The notes: generated from the letters alone by a model not told the origin. DNA of 5,028 nucleotides from Candidatus Saccharibacteria bacterium UBA1788 (GCA_002315165.1 DCGC01000026.1:261-5288); one strand, 5' to 3'; positions 1-4,552 are shown, counted from the first letter of the stretch. Numbers and translations: made by a program.

Positions 1-53
1 ATTGTTGCCGGAGCGGGAAAGACTAAACCACTTTTATCTTGCAGAAACCCCAT
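1..53 (-). CDS. possible 5' end of a divergent gene (partial, weak)
   Basis: Reading leftward from the ATG at 53, the frame stays open to the window edge and gives MGFLQDKSGLVFPAPAT. No Shine-Dalgarno precedes it. A TATATT box (68 to 63 on the minus strand) ends only nine bases before the ATG, which would suit a leaderless transcript. On the plus strand the same bases could instead be the tail of an upstream gene: frame 2 ends at 64 with residues ...LAETPFSW, and frame 1 ends with TAG at 67-69. Too little is visible to choose, and no family is recognised. Confidence 0.2.
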   Translation of the reverse strand, partial: MGFLQDKSGLVFPAPAT

Positions 54-67
54 TTTCGTGGTAATAT
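39..67 (+). promoter_or_regulatory. putative promoter of the rpmF-nusB-Nudix-rnc operon
   Basis: TTGCAG (39-44) lies 17 bases before TAATAT (62-67), and the -10 box is preceded by TGG (59-61), an extended -10. Transcription would start near 74, leaving a leader of about 28 nt that contains the rpmF Shine-Dalgarno. The -35 match is only moderate. A minus-strand TATATT box (63-68) overlaps the same bases, so a divergent promoter is possible. Confidence 0.4.
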
Positions 68-101
68 AGTCTAAATTATCTCATTATAAAAGGAGCATTT
101 A

Positions 102-296
102 ATGCCTGAACCTAAAAAACAGAGCAGCCCACGCAAAACCGGCCTTCGCCGTTCTCATCTTCGCTTGAAGCTTGCTCGTGCCGTAAACAAAAAATCGCCA
201 GTCAAAGCTTTCGAAACTGCGAAACAAACTCCAAATTTGAAAGTCAAAACTTGTAAATGTGGCACAAAAAAGTGCTGCAAAGCTAAAAAGGACTAA
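102..296 (+). CDS. rpmF: large ribosomal subunit protein bL32
   Basis: A 64-aa, very basic protein that fits bL32, a small 50S subunit protein. The N-terminus (MPEPKK..S..K...RRSHLRLK, residues 1-23) matches the family pattern of P-K-K followed by an RRSH/LK motif. The C-terminal part carries four cysteines (51, 53, 58, 59) in a C-x-C-x4-C-C arrangement, instead of the two spaced CxxC pairs of zinc-ribbon bL32, so zinc binding is uncertain. AGGAG (91-95) sits six bases before the ATG. It is the first gene of a four-gene operon; nusB starts five bases after its stop, and the last codons of rpmF supply the nusB Shine-Dalgarno. The assignment rests on N-terminal pattern, size, charge and neighbourhood, because the C-terminal half is divergent. 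Confidence 0.75.
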   Translation: MPEPKKQSSPRKTGLRRSHLRLKLARAVNKKSPVKAFETAKQTPNLKVKTCKCGTKKCCKAKKD

Positions 297-301
297 TCAA
301 C

Positions 302-811
302 GTGGCGTCGAATAGACATTTAGGAAGAATTATTGTCTTACAGAGTTTGTACGAATACGAATTTCGCACCAAGGCGGGCGACGCATCAACGGATATCGAC
401 CTTATTGTTGCCAAAAACATCGAACCTTACGAAAAGGCCCTCGGCGATACCGAATTTGCCTATACTTTAGCGCGCAATGTTGTTACTGCCGCACCAGAAC
501 TCGACGAACAGCTTAAACCTCTCGCCCCAGAATGGCCGATAGAGACTATTGCTGCTATCGATCGCAATGTCCTACGCATTGGACTCTATGAACTCTCAAA
601 ATGCAACGATAAAGTCCCTCCAAAAGTAGCCATCAATGAAGCCGTCGAGCTTGCTAAAGCTTTCGGCTCAGAGAACTCGTCTAAATTCATAAACGGCGTC
701 CTCGGCACCGCTTATCGAAACATCTTCCTAGACGACTCATCAGAAGGGAATCATGAATCCAAAGAATCGCAAGCAGGGGAGCCTGAAAGTTCCAGAAGCT
801 CTTCCAACTAA
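302..811 (+). CDS. nusB: transcription antitermination factor NusB
   Basis: A 169-aa NusB-family protein. NusB is all-helical, joins NusE (S10) and binds boxA RNA to allow antitermination on rRNA operons. Family hallmarks are visible: the N-terminal R-H-L-G-R-x-x-V-L-Q-x-L-Y helix (residues 5-17), APEWPIETIAAIDRNVLR (75-92), and the signature NEAVELAKAFGSENSSKFIN (112-131). The start is GTG, supported by AAGGA (288-292) nine bases upstream. The protein is longer than usual (about 130-150 aa): residues 146-169 form a Ser/Glu-rich, probably disordered tail. That tail is encoded where the gene overlaps the next one by 59 bases in another frame, so its composition may partly reflect constraint from the Nudix reading frame. 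Confidence 0.95.
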   Translation: MASNRHLGRIIVLQSLYEYEFRTKAGDASTDIDLIVAKNIEPYEKALGDTEFAYTLARNVVTAAPELDEQLKPLAPEWPIETIAAIDRNVLRIGLYELSKCNDKVPPKVAINEAVELAKAFGSENSSKFINGVLGTAYRNIFLDDSSEGNHESKESQAGEPESSRSSSN

Positions 812-1316
812 ACAATACCGCGAATCCCCGCTCAAAAAATTTACCTCTACAGTTTTTCATAAAAAACCAGCCATCCAAGAAATCGTACGCGAACCTACCG
901 CCGGCGGTATCGTTTTTCGTGTCGATAAAACTTCCAACGATATCGAAATTCTTCTTATCCAAGATTCCAAAAACCGTTGGACTATCCCTAAAGGGCATAT
1001 CGAACCAGGCGAAACCGCCAAACAAACCGCTCTCCGCGAAATCGGCGAAGAAGCCGGGCTTTTCCATATTCGTGCCCTTACTTGGCTTGGCAAAATCCAT
1101 TTTAAATACCGCCGTCTCGACCAGCTCGTCCTCATGACGACCCAAATTTACCTAGTCCAAGCCCTCGACGAAAAAGAAACCCCAACCAAAGAAAAATGGA
1201 TGAACGGCATCAAATGGTTTTCTTTTACAGATGCACTCAACGCTATCGAATATGAAGACATCGAAAAACTCATGCTCATTGCAAAGAAAAAAATACGCTC
1301 AGGAGAATTTAACTAA
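753..1316 (+). CDS. Nudix family hydrolase
   Basis: A 187-aa protein with a perfect Nudix box, G-x5-E-x7-R-E-U-x-E-E-x-G-U, at residues 81-103 (from GHIEPGE to REIGEEAGL). The box binds the metal and cleaves nucleoside diphosphates linked to another moiety. The fold begins near residue 47 (EPTAGGIVF). Residues 1-45 are a basic, Nudix-free extension (K/R-rich). The ATG lies inside nusB, giving a 59-base overlap; no other ATG, GTG or TTG occurs in frame before the domain, and AAGGGA (744-749) lies just upstream, so the overlap is real. The stop shares one base with the rnc ATG (TAATG). The substrate cannot be read from the sequence. The position between nusB and rnc makes an RNA-related role (RppH-like removal of 5' pyrophosphate) or housecleaning of nucleotides possible; both are inference. 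Confidence 0.93.
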   Translation: MNPKNRKQGSLKVPEALPTKQYRESPLKKFTSTVFHKKPAIQEIVREPTAGGIVFRVDKTSNDIEILLIQDSKNRWTIPKGHIEPGETAKQTALREIGEEAGLFHIRALTWLGKIHFKYRRLDQLVLMTTQIYLVQALDEKETPTKEKWMNGIKWFSFTDALNAIEYEDIEKLMLIAKKKIRSGEFN

Positions 1317-2038
1317 TGACAAAAGATGAAATCGAACAATATCAATCTTTCGCAAAAGAAAAACTCGGTTTCGAATTTAGTGATATTAGCCTACTCATAA
1401 CTGCCCTTACTCACCGCAGCTATGTCAACGAACACAAAAATTCCAACCACCACGACCACAACGAACGCCTAGAGTTCCTCGGCGATGCCGTCCTCGAACT
1501 TGTTTCCTCGGATTTTCTTTTTAGAAATTTCACCGAACCAGAAGGCATCATGACTTCTTGGCGCGCAGCGCTCGTACGCACCGAATCTATCGGCGCCGCC
1601 GGTGAAGAGCTCGGCTACGAACCCCTTGTTCGTCTTTCTAAAGGCGAAAAACACGGTTCAGATCGCGCCCACGCCATCATCCTCGCCGACTGTTTTGAAG
1701 CGGTTATCGGAGCCATCTATCTCGACAAAGGCTACGCCGAAGCCAAAAAGTTTATCGAAAAACACATCCTTTCCAAAATCGACGACATTCTCGAATCTGG
1801 CACTTGGCGCGACCCAAAATCCTATTTCCAAGAAATTGCCCAAAAAAATTCCGGCATCACCCCAGTCTATCGCACTATTCGCGAAGAAGGGCCTGACCAT
1901 GACAAAACCTTCACCGTTGGCGCCTACGTCGGCTCCGACCTTCGTGGAGTCGGCACTGGTCACTCTAAACAGGAAGCCCAAACCGAAGCCGCTAAAAAAG
2001 GCATCGAAAGCTATAAATCTGCCCACGAAAATCAATAA
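1316..2038 (+). CDS. rnc: ribonuclease III
   Basis: A 240-aa endoribonuclease that cuts double-stranded RNA, chiefly pre-rRNA stems and structured mRNAs. The length is typical. The catalytic domain (about 1-155) carries the signature NERLEFLGDAVLE (49-61) with metal-binding E50, E53 and D57, and the second acidic pair D125 and E128 in ILADCFEAVIGAIYLDKG. These correspond to E38, E41, D45, D114 and E117 of the E. coli enzyme, so the active site is complete. A C-terminal double-stranded-RNA-binding domain follows (about 166-235: DPKSYFQE, then KTFTVGAYV and ending SKQEAQTEAAKKGI). The ATG overlaps the Nudix stop by one base, and AGGAG (1301-1305) lies ten bases upstream, so translation is probably coupled. 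It is the last gene of the operon. No clear intrinsic terminator follows, so some read-through into the next unit is possible. Confidence 0.97.
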   Translation: MTKDEIEQYQSFAKEKLGFEFSDISLLITALTHRSYVNEHKNSNHHDHNERLEFLGDAVLELVSSDFLFRNFTEPEGIMTSWRAALVRTESIGAAGEELGYEPLVRLSKGEKHGSDRAHAIILADCFEAVIGAIYLDKGYAEAKKFIEKHILSKIDDILESGTWRDPKSYFQEIAQKNSGITPVYRTIREEGPDHDKTFTVGAYVGSDLRGVGTGHSKQEAQTEAAKKGIESYKSAHENQ

Positions 2039-2067
2039 AAATCAAGTCTACCACGAGCATTATATTT

Positions 2068-2096
2068 TTACTAAAATAGTTATGTCTAGTTATACT
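2068..2096 (+). promoter_or_regulatory. putative promoter of the 84-aa gene
   Basis: TATACT (2091-2096, five of six consensus) is preceded at 17 bases by a weak -35, TTACTA (2068-2073). The start would be near 2103, giving a leader of about 116 nt. A perfect 8-bp inverted repeat, GTCTAGTT (2084-2091) and AACTAGAC (2106-2113), brackets the -10 and start region. CCCAACTAG occurs twice (2103-2111 and 2118-2126). The arrangement would suit an operator. Confidence 0.4.
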
Positions 2097-2125
2097 TAGG
2101 TCCCCAACTAGACAAAACCCAACTA

Positions 2126-2212
2126 GCTGCGGATATCGTCATTTATGTCCGTAGCCAGGAGCCAATAAATCAGGCTCGCATAAATGACTCCAAAAAAATA
2201 ATTTTTAAGGAG
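2126..2212 (+). promoter_or_regulatory. candidate structured leader RNA (riboswitch-like) with sequestered Shine-Dalgarno
   Basis: Four pairings are visible in the leader of the 84-aa gene. (a) An 11-bp hairpin, 2126-2136 with 2145-2155, two wobbles, loop CGTCATTT. (b) A 5-bp hairpin GAGCC (2159-2163) with GGCTC (2173-2177), loop of nine. (c) AAATGAC (2182-2188) is complementary to GTCATTT (2138-2144) in the loop of hairpin a, making an H-type pseudoknot; alternatively the full ten bases GTCATTTATG (2138-2147) and CATAAATGAC (2179-2188) pair and break hairpin a. (d) CTCC (2188-2191) pairs with the GGAG of the Shine-Dalgarno (2209-2212), reinforced by five A-T pairs (2194-2198 with 2202-2206) around a TAA loop. 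Element d hides the ribosome-binding site, so translation should depend on RNA state. It matches no riboswitch class I can recall. The ligand or binder is unknown. Confidence 0.45.
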
Positions 2213-2218
2213 TTATCT

Positions 2219-2473
2219 ATGTCGATAAAACTAAACAAAAAAGAACGCGTCGAAGTTATGGCACTCTTCGGATATGAAATGACCCCTTGCCAGCCGCTAA
2301 CATTTAAACGCCGCGGCGAGTCGGAAGTCGAAGTAACCGAAGTTATGCGCACGCACATTAAATTTATCGGTGCCGCAACCTACCATATCTTTGACATTTT
2401 AGTCGGCAGTACAAGGTACTACCTCGAGTTTAACTCGACCGACCTTTCGTGGTATCTTCGCGCTCTCAACTAA
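2219..2473 (+). CDS. conserved-looking small protein of unknown function, 84 aa
   Basis: A small soluble protein with no signal peptide or membrane segment. AAGGAG (2207-2212) lies six bases before the ATG. After a basic helix-like N-terminus (residues 1-19), the sequence from PCQPLTFKRRGESEVEVTEV onward alternates hydrophobic and polar residues and ends in HIFDILVGSTRYYLEF...LSWYL, which suggests a small beta-barrel. The PLTFKRRG...V.EV...W layout faintly recalls DUF6504-type proteins; this is recollection, not a search result. A single cysteine is at position 24. The gene is monocistronic, has a long structured leader and is closed by a terminator. The leader could be an autoregulatory site if the protein binds RNA, but that is speculation. 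Confidence 0.8.
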   Translation: MSIKLNKKERVEVMALFGYEMTPCQPLTFKRRGESEVEVTEVMRTHIKFIGAATYHIFDILVGSTRYYLEFNSTDLSWYLRALN

Positions 2474-2488
2474 AAGTTCACTAAAAAG

Positions 2489-2512
2489 TAGCTCTCGACG
2501 GGGCTATTTTTT
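2489..2512 (+). terminator. intrinsic terminator of the 84-aa gene
   Basis: TAGCTC (2489-2494) pairs with GGGCTA (2501-2506), including one G-T wobble, around a six-base loop. Six T residues follow, and five A residues precede the stem. It lies 16 bases after the stop codon. Confidence 0.8.
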
Positions 2513-2521
2513 ATCCCTACA

Positions 2522-2550
2522 TTGACTTTTTATTGCTTTTATGCTATAAT
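2522..2550 (+). promoter_or_regulatory. near-consensus extended -10 promoter of the 145-aa gene
   Basis: TTGACT (2522-2527), a 17-base spacer and a perfect TATAAT (2545-2550) preceded by TGC (2542-2544). This is the best sigma-70 type promoter in the window. The start would be near 2557, giving a leader of about 35 nt. It begins ten bases after the previous terminator. Confidence 0.88.
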
Positions 2551-2591
2551 GAAGGTATTGGATTTTAATTTATGCACAAGGGGGTGATTAT

Positions 2592-3029
2592 GTGCCAAAA
2601 TCCAAAGAACCCATCGTCATTAGCTTCTATACCAATGAATTCTACGACAAAATCCTCGAACTCGTAAAAGCCGCTGGCGCCTACGCCTCAGCAGTAAAAC
2701 TGCACGAGAACCTCGAAGATGAGGCCACCGCTTGGAAAGTCCAAGGAGTCCTAACGCGTTACTACGAAGGAGATATGGGTATCCTCCGCGATACCATTCA
2801 TTTTCGCCGTAGAGAATGTGGCAAAATTATCAGGGAACTAAACACTCTAAACCGCAATAACGGTATCAGAGAAATTATCAAACCGGATTCCTTGATTAAT
2901 TTGCTCCTCGACGAAATTCGCCGTAGAAAATACGTACAACTTGCGAACAAACATCGCAAGAAAGACGAAATCGTCGACCTTCGCGTTATCGAAAGCGAAT
3001 TCCGCGATTGGCGCGCTAAGAAGAAATGA
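2592..3029 (+). CDS. orphan basic protein of unknown function, 145 aa
   Basis: I do not recognise this protein. It starts with GTG, seven bases after a very strong Shine-Dalgarno (AAGGGGGTGAT from 2578). It has no membrane segment or signal peptide. It is rich in Lys, Arg and Glu, and looks mostly helical: a first helical region around residues 15-41, a central FRRRE segment (71-75), a predicted helix 100-118 ending in RRRK, and a basic C-terminus (HRKKDE, then DWRAKKK). One cysteine is at 76. The charge pattern would suit a nucleic-acid or ribosome-binding protein, but this is inference. It is transcribed alone between its own strong promoter and a strong terminator. The stop is TGA, the only one in the window; all other complete genes end in TAA. 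The ATG at 2590 in another frame gives only about 25 codons and is not the start. Confidence 0.85.
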   Translation: MPKSKEPIVISFYTNEFYDKILELVKAAGAYASAVKLHENLEDEATAWKVQGVLTRYYEGDMGILRDTIHFRRRECGKIIRELNTLNRNNGIREIIKPDSLINLLLDEIRRRKYVQLANKHRKKDEIVDLRVIESEFRDWRAKKK

Positions 3030-3035
3030 CGAGAG

Positions 3036-3059
3036 CCTCCGCTTCGTGCGGAGGTTTTT
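3036..3059 (+). terminator. strong intrinsic terminator after the 145-aa gene
   Basis: CCTCCGC (3036-3042) pairs perfectly with GCGGAGG (3048-3054) around TTCGT, and TTTTT follows (then CTTT). The stem starts seven bases after the TGA stop, which also supports TGA acting as a stop. Confidence 0.93.
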
Positions 3060-3060
3060 C

Positions 3061-3089
3061 TTTACTTTTTCGCTAAAATGATGTAAAAT
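3061..3089 (+). promoter_or_regulatory. putative rpsP promoter
   Basis: TTTACT (3061-3066) and TAAAAT (3084-3089) are 17 bases apart. The -35 begins inside the T-rich tail of the preceding terminator. The start would be near 3096, only about 24 nt before the rpsP ATG. An alternative -10, also TAAAAT (3074-3079), lacks a -35 at suitable distance. Confidence 0.5.
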
Positions 3090-3119
3090 AATTCTCACTA
3101 ACTAAATAAAGGAATAAAA

Positions 3120-3467
3120 ATGCTCGCGATTCGCATGCAACGTAATGGCCGCGTCCACGCTCCAGTGTACCGGATAGTCGTCCAAGAATCCCAGCGCCAC
3201 CCTCTTTCGGGTCGTGTTGTGGCTGAGGTCGGCAACTATAACCCAGAAACCAAGAAAACAACCTTGGACAAAGAAAAGGTGGAATTCTATCTTAAAAATG
3301 GCGCAAAACCTTCTTCTCGCGTCGCTTTCGTCCTCGAAAAGAACGGCATTGAGCTTCCAAAATGGTACAAAAAACCAGCTCAAAAATCCGCAAAAGCAAA
3401 ACACGCTGACAAACTTCGCAAAAACCAACCAAAAGAAGAACCTGTCGAAGAAGCTCAAGAAGCTTAA
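3120..3467 (+). CDS. rpsP: small ribosomal subunit protein bS16
   Basis: A 115-aa bS16, a 30S protein that helps early assembly on 16S rRNA. The N-terminal pattern MLAIRMQRNGRVHAPVYRIV (residues 1-20) and GRVVAEVGNYNP (31-42) are diagnostic, followed by the family's LDKEKVEFYLKNGAKPSSRV (49-68). The core ends near residue 83. Residues 84-115 are a lysine-rich then glutamate-rich extension common in many bacterial bS16 proteins. AAAGGA (3108-3113) lies six bases before the ATG. In many bacteria rpsP is followed by khpA, rimM and trmD; here khpA follows but a terminator separates them, and rimM and trmD are absent. Confidence 0.97.
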   Translation: MLAIRMQRNGRVHAPVYRIVVQESQRHPLSGRVVAEVGNYNPETKKTTLDKEKVEFYLKNGAKPSSRVAFVLEKNGIELPKWYKKPAQKSAKAKHADKLRKNQPKEEPVEEAQEA

Positions 3468-3469
3468 TA

Positions 3470-3495
3470 AAAATCGCCCTTCCGAGGGCGATTTT
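3470..3495 (+). terminator. intrinsic terminator between rpsP and khpA
   Basis: A perfect 11-bp stem, 3470-3480 with 3485-3495, around a TCCG tetraloop. The core is ATCGCCCT against AGGGCGAT. The T tract is short (TTTT, then AT), so termination may be partial and some khpA transcripts could come from rpsP. The stem starts just after the rpsP stop, and its first base overlaps a tandem second TAA. Confidence 0.82.
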
Positions 3496-3496
3496 A

Positions 3497-3505
3497 TGTT
3501 ATACT
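3497..3505 (+). promoter_or_regulatory. possible extended -10 promoter for khpA
   Basis: TGT followed by TATACT (3500-3505) forms an extended -10 without a recognisable -35; the -35 region would lie in the terminator stem. The start would be near 3512, leaving about 25 nt before the khpA ATG. TATAAC (3511-3516) is a weaker alternative. Confidence 0.4.
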
Positions 3506-3536
3506 ATTTCTATAACAACTAACCCGGAGACCTTAA

Positions 3537-3911
3537 ATGTCCACTATTGACCAACAATTCGTAGAGTATATCGTCAAAACTCTCGTTAATAATCCCGAAA
3601 AAGTCCTCGTTGATCGCAAAATCGACGAAAAAGGCGTTTTACTTTCTCTCTCTGTTGACCCTGAAGACGTTGGACGCGTAATCGGCAAGCGTGGTGCTAC
3701 CGCCCAATCTATCCGCACTCTTCTTCGTGCTCTTGGCACTAAAAACGATGCTCGTTATAACCTCAAAATTGTCAATACTGACGAAGACGCTAAACCAGAA
3801 GCCCCAGTAGCAGCCCCAGCTGCCGCCAAAGATCCTATCGAAGACGAAACTTCCGAGCTCGCCGAAAAAACTCGTGCCGAACTCGCCGATCTTGACGACC
3901 TAGAAATCTAA
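3537..3911 (+). CDS. khpA: KH domain RNA-binding protein KhpA
   Basis: A 124-aa protein whose first 80 residues are a single KH domain of the KhpA (YlqC) type. FVEYIVKTLVNNPEKV (8-23) is the family's opening helix, and VGRVIGKRGATAQSIRTLL (45-63) holds the GxxG loop (GKRG, 50-53) that contacts single-stranded RNA. In firmicutes KhpA partners with KhpB/EloR and affects cell elongation and division through RNA binding. Family members are usually about 75-85 aa; here residues 81-124 add an Ala/Pro linker and an acidic, probably disordered tail (IEDETSELAE to LADLDDLEI). GGAG (3526-3529) lies seven bases before the ATG. The place after rpsP is the classical one and supports the call. Confidence 0.93.
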   Translation: MSTIDQQFVEYIVKTLVNNPEKVLVDRKIDEKGVLLSLSVDPEDVGRVIGKRGATAQSIRTLLRALGTKNDARYNLKIVNTDEDAKPEAPVAAPAAAKDPIEDETSELAEKTRAELADLDDLEI

Positions 3912-3937
3912 CACATCTCAACCTCACACACAAGAAA

Positions 3938-3963
3938 AATCCCCGAGGCTCGCCTCGGGGATT
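3938..3963. terminator. bidirectional terminator shared by khpA and the convergent membrane gene
   Basis: An 11-bp stem, 3938-3948 with 3953-3963, around CTCG; CAAG (3931-3934) and CTTG (3965-3968) can extend it. Read on the minus strand, the stem is followed by a clear T run (ATTTTTCTTG), so it is a good terminator for the leftward gene, whose stop lies just before it. Read on the plus strand, the tail is only weakly T-rich (ATTGCTTGTT), so khpA termination may be less efficient. Confidence 0.88.
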
Positions 3964-3968
3964 GCTTG

Positions 3969-4406
3969 TTACAAGAGGTTTAAGAAAGTTTCAAGTTCCA
4001 AAAGCGGCAAGTCAGCCGCCTCATCAGGGATAAATACTCCATACCACCAATTCTGGTAGTGTTTTTTGAGCCATTCAACATCTTCGTTGTATTTTCTAAC
4101 AGCCCTGTTTAGAGTTTCGTTATCTTGAGATTTTATGCTAGATTCCACTGCTTTCGCCATTAAACAAATCTCCTCGTACCTCTCCCTCGTTTCTTCATAT
4201 TCGACTTCCTGACTCGGCATATACACAAACGACATGAACAAGAACCCCTGTACCGACGCGATAATGGCAATTACCACCAAAGTCGCCACAGCATAGCCAA
4301 TAAAATTCGGCTTATCAGGGTCATCTCTCCGCGCCGATGCAAACGCCGCAATCACGCCCACCGAAACAAGTAAAGTCACCACAGAAAACAAAATCACTCC
4401 GCACAT
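3969..4406 (-). CDS. two-helix membrane protein of unknown function, 145 aa
   Basis: Not recognised. The start is placed at the Met encoded at 4406: AGGAGG (4421 to 4416 on the minus strand) lies nine bases before it. The longer reading from 4430 has no Shine-Dalgarno and would translate the AGG-AGG stretch itself as MRKRRRFF. Two hydrophobic segments are clear, residues 3-24 and about 35-62, joined by a short charged loop (ARRDDPDK). The rest is a soluble, acidic, helical domain rich in Glu and Tyr (69-115), then a Trp-rich patch (W112, W120, W121) and a GVFIPDE...LPLLELE ending. A Cys at position 2 is noted, but there is no lipobox. The final part loosely recalls small membrane proteins found near phage genes; this is recollection only. 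It has its own strong promoter and lies opposite in direction to everything else. Confidence 0.82.
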   Translation of the reverse strand: MCGVILFSVVTLLVSVGVIAAFASARRDDPDKPNFIGYAVATLVVIAIIASVQGFLFMSFVYMPSQEVEYEETRERYEEICLMAKAVESSIKSQDNETLNRAVRKYNEDVEWLKKHYQNWWYGVFIPDEAADLPLLELETFLNLL

Positions 4407-4466
4407 AAAAAATCTCCTCCTTTTCCTCATGCAGATTTTTAAAGTTCTAGCTAGTGCGCTCTTTTA

Positions 4467-4495
4467 ATTATAGCATATTTTCAATAAAAAATCAA
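4467..4495 (-). promoter_or_regulatory. promoter of the minus-strand membrane protein gene
   Basis: On the minus strand, TTGATT (4495-4490), a 17-base spacer and a perfect TATAAT (4472-4467) with TGC directly before it, an extended -10. The start would be near 4460, giving a leader of about 54 nt that contains the palindrome CTAGCTAG (4447-4454) and the Shine-Dalgarno for the Met at 4406. Confidence 0.82.
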
Positions 4496-4518
4496 ACCAT
4501 AAAAACCTAAAAAACTAC

Positions 4519-4546
4519 TTGCAAAACCAATATGTTTATGTATAAT
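4519..4546 (+). promoter_or_regulatory. distal promoter upstream of rpoB
   Basis: TTGCAA (4519-4524), a 16-base spacer and a perfect TATAAT (4541-4546). The start would be near 4553, which is the first base of a hairpin. It is divergent from the promoter of the minus-strand membrane gene, with the two -35 boxes about 24 bases apart. Confidence 0.65.
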
Positions 4547-4552
4547 AATAAT

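Noticed and set aside
687..1145. 152-aa minus-strand ORF across the nusB/Nudix junction
   Set aside because: It is antisense to two recognised genes; its Phe/Gly-rich composition follows from the codon bias of the sense strand.
1602..2099. 165-aa plus-strand ORF overlapping rnc
   Set aside because: It lies almost wholly inside the complete RNase III gene in another frame, has Ser/Pro/Lys-rich low-complexity translation typical of a shadow frame, and no ribosome-binding site.
2138..2188. Rho-independent terminator for rnc
   Set aside because: The long inverted repeat is followed by an A run rather than a T run on the plus strand, so it does not fit an intrinsic terminator.
2039..2218. tRNA gene or CRISPR repeats in the structured spacer after rnc
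   Set aside because: No TTCRA-type T loop, acceptor pairing or anticodon arm on either strand, and no regularly spaced repeat array; the repeats are explained by leader pairing and the promoter inverted repeat.
3027..3029. UGA read as glycine (code 25)
   Set aside because: Read-through would run into a strong terminator stem directly downstream, and the protein end is natural there; the other complete genes use TAA.
3102..3458. 118-aa minus-strand ORF opposite rpsP
   Set aside because: Antisense shadow of the recognised bS16 gene; Phe-rich because the sense strand is rich in AAA and GAA codons.
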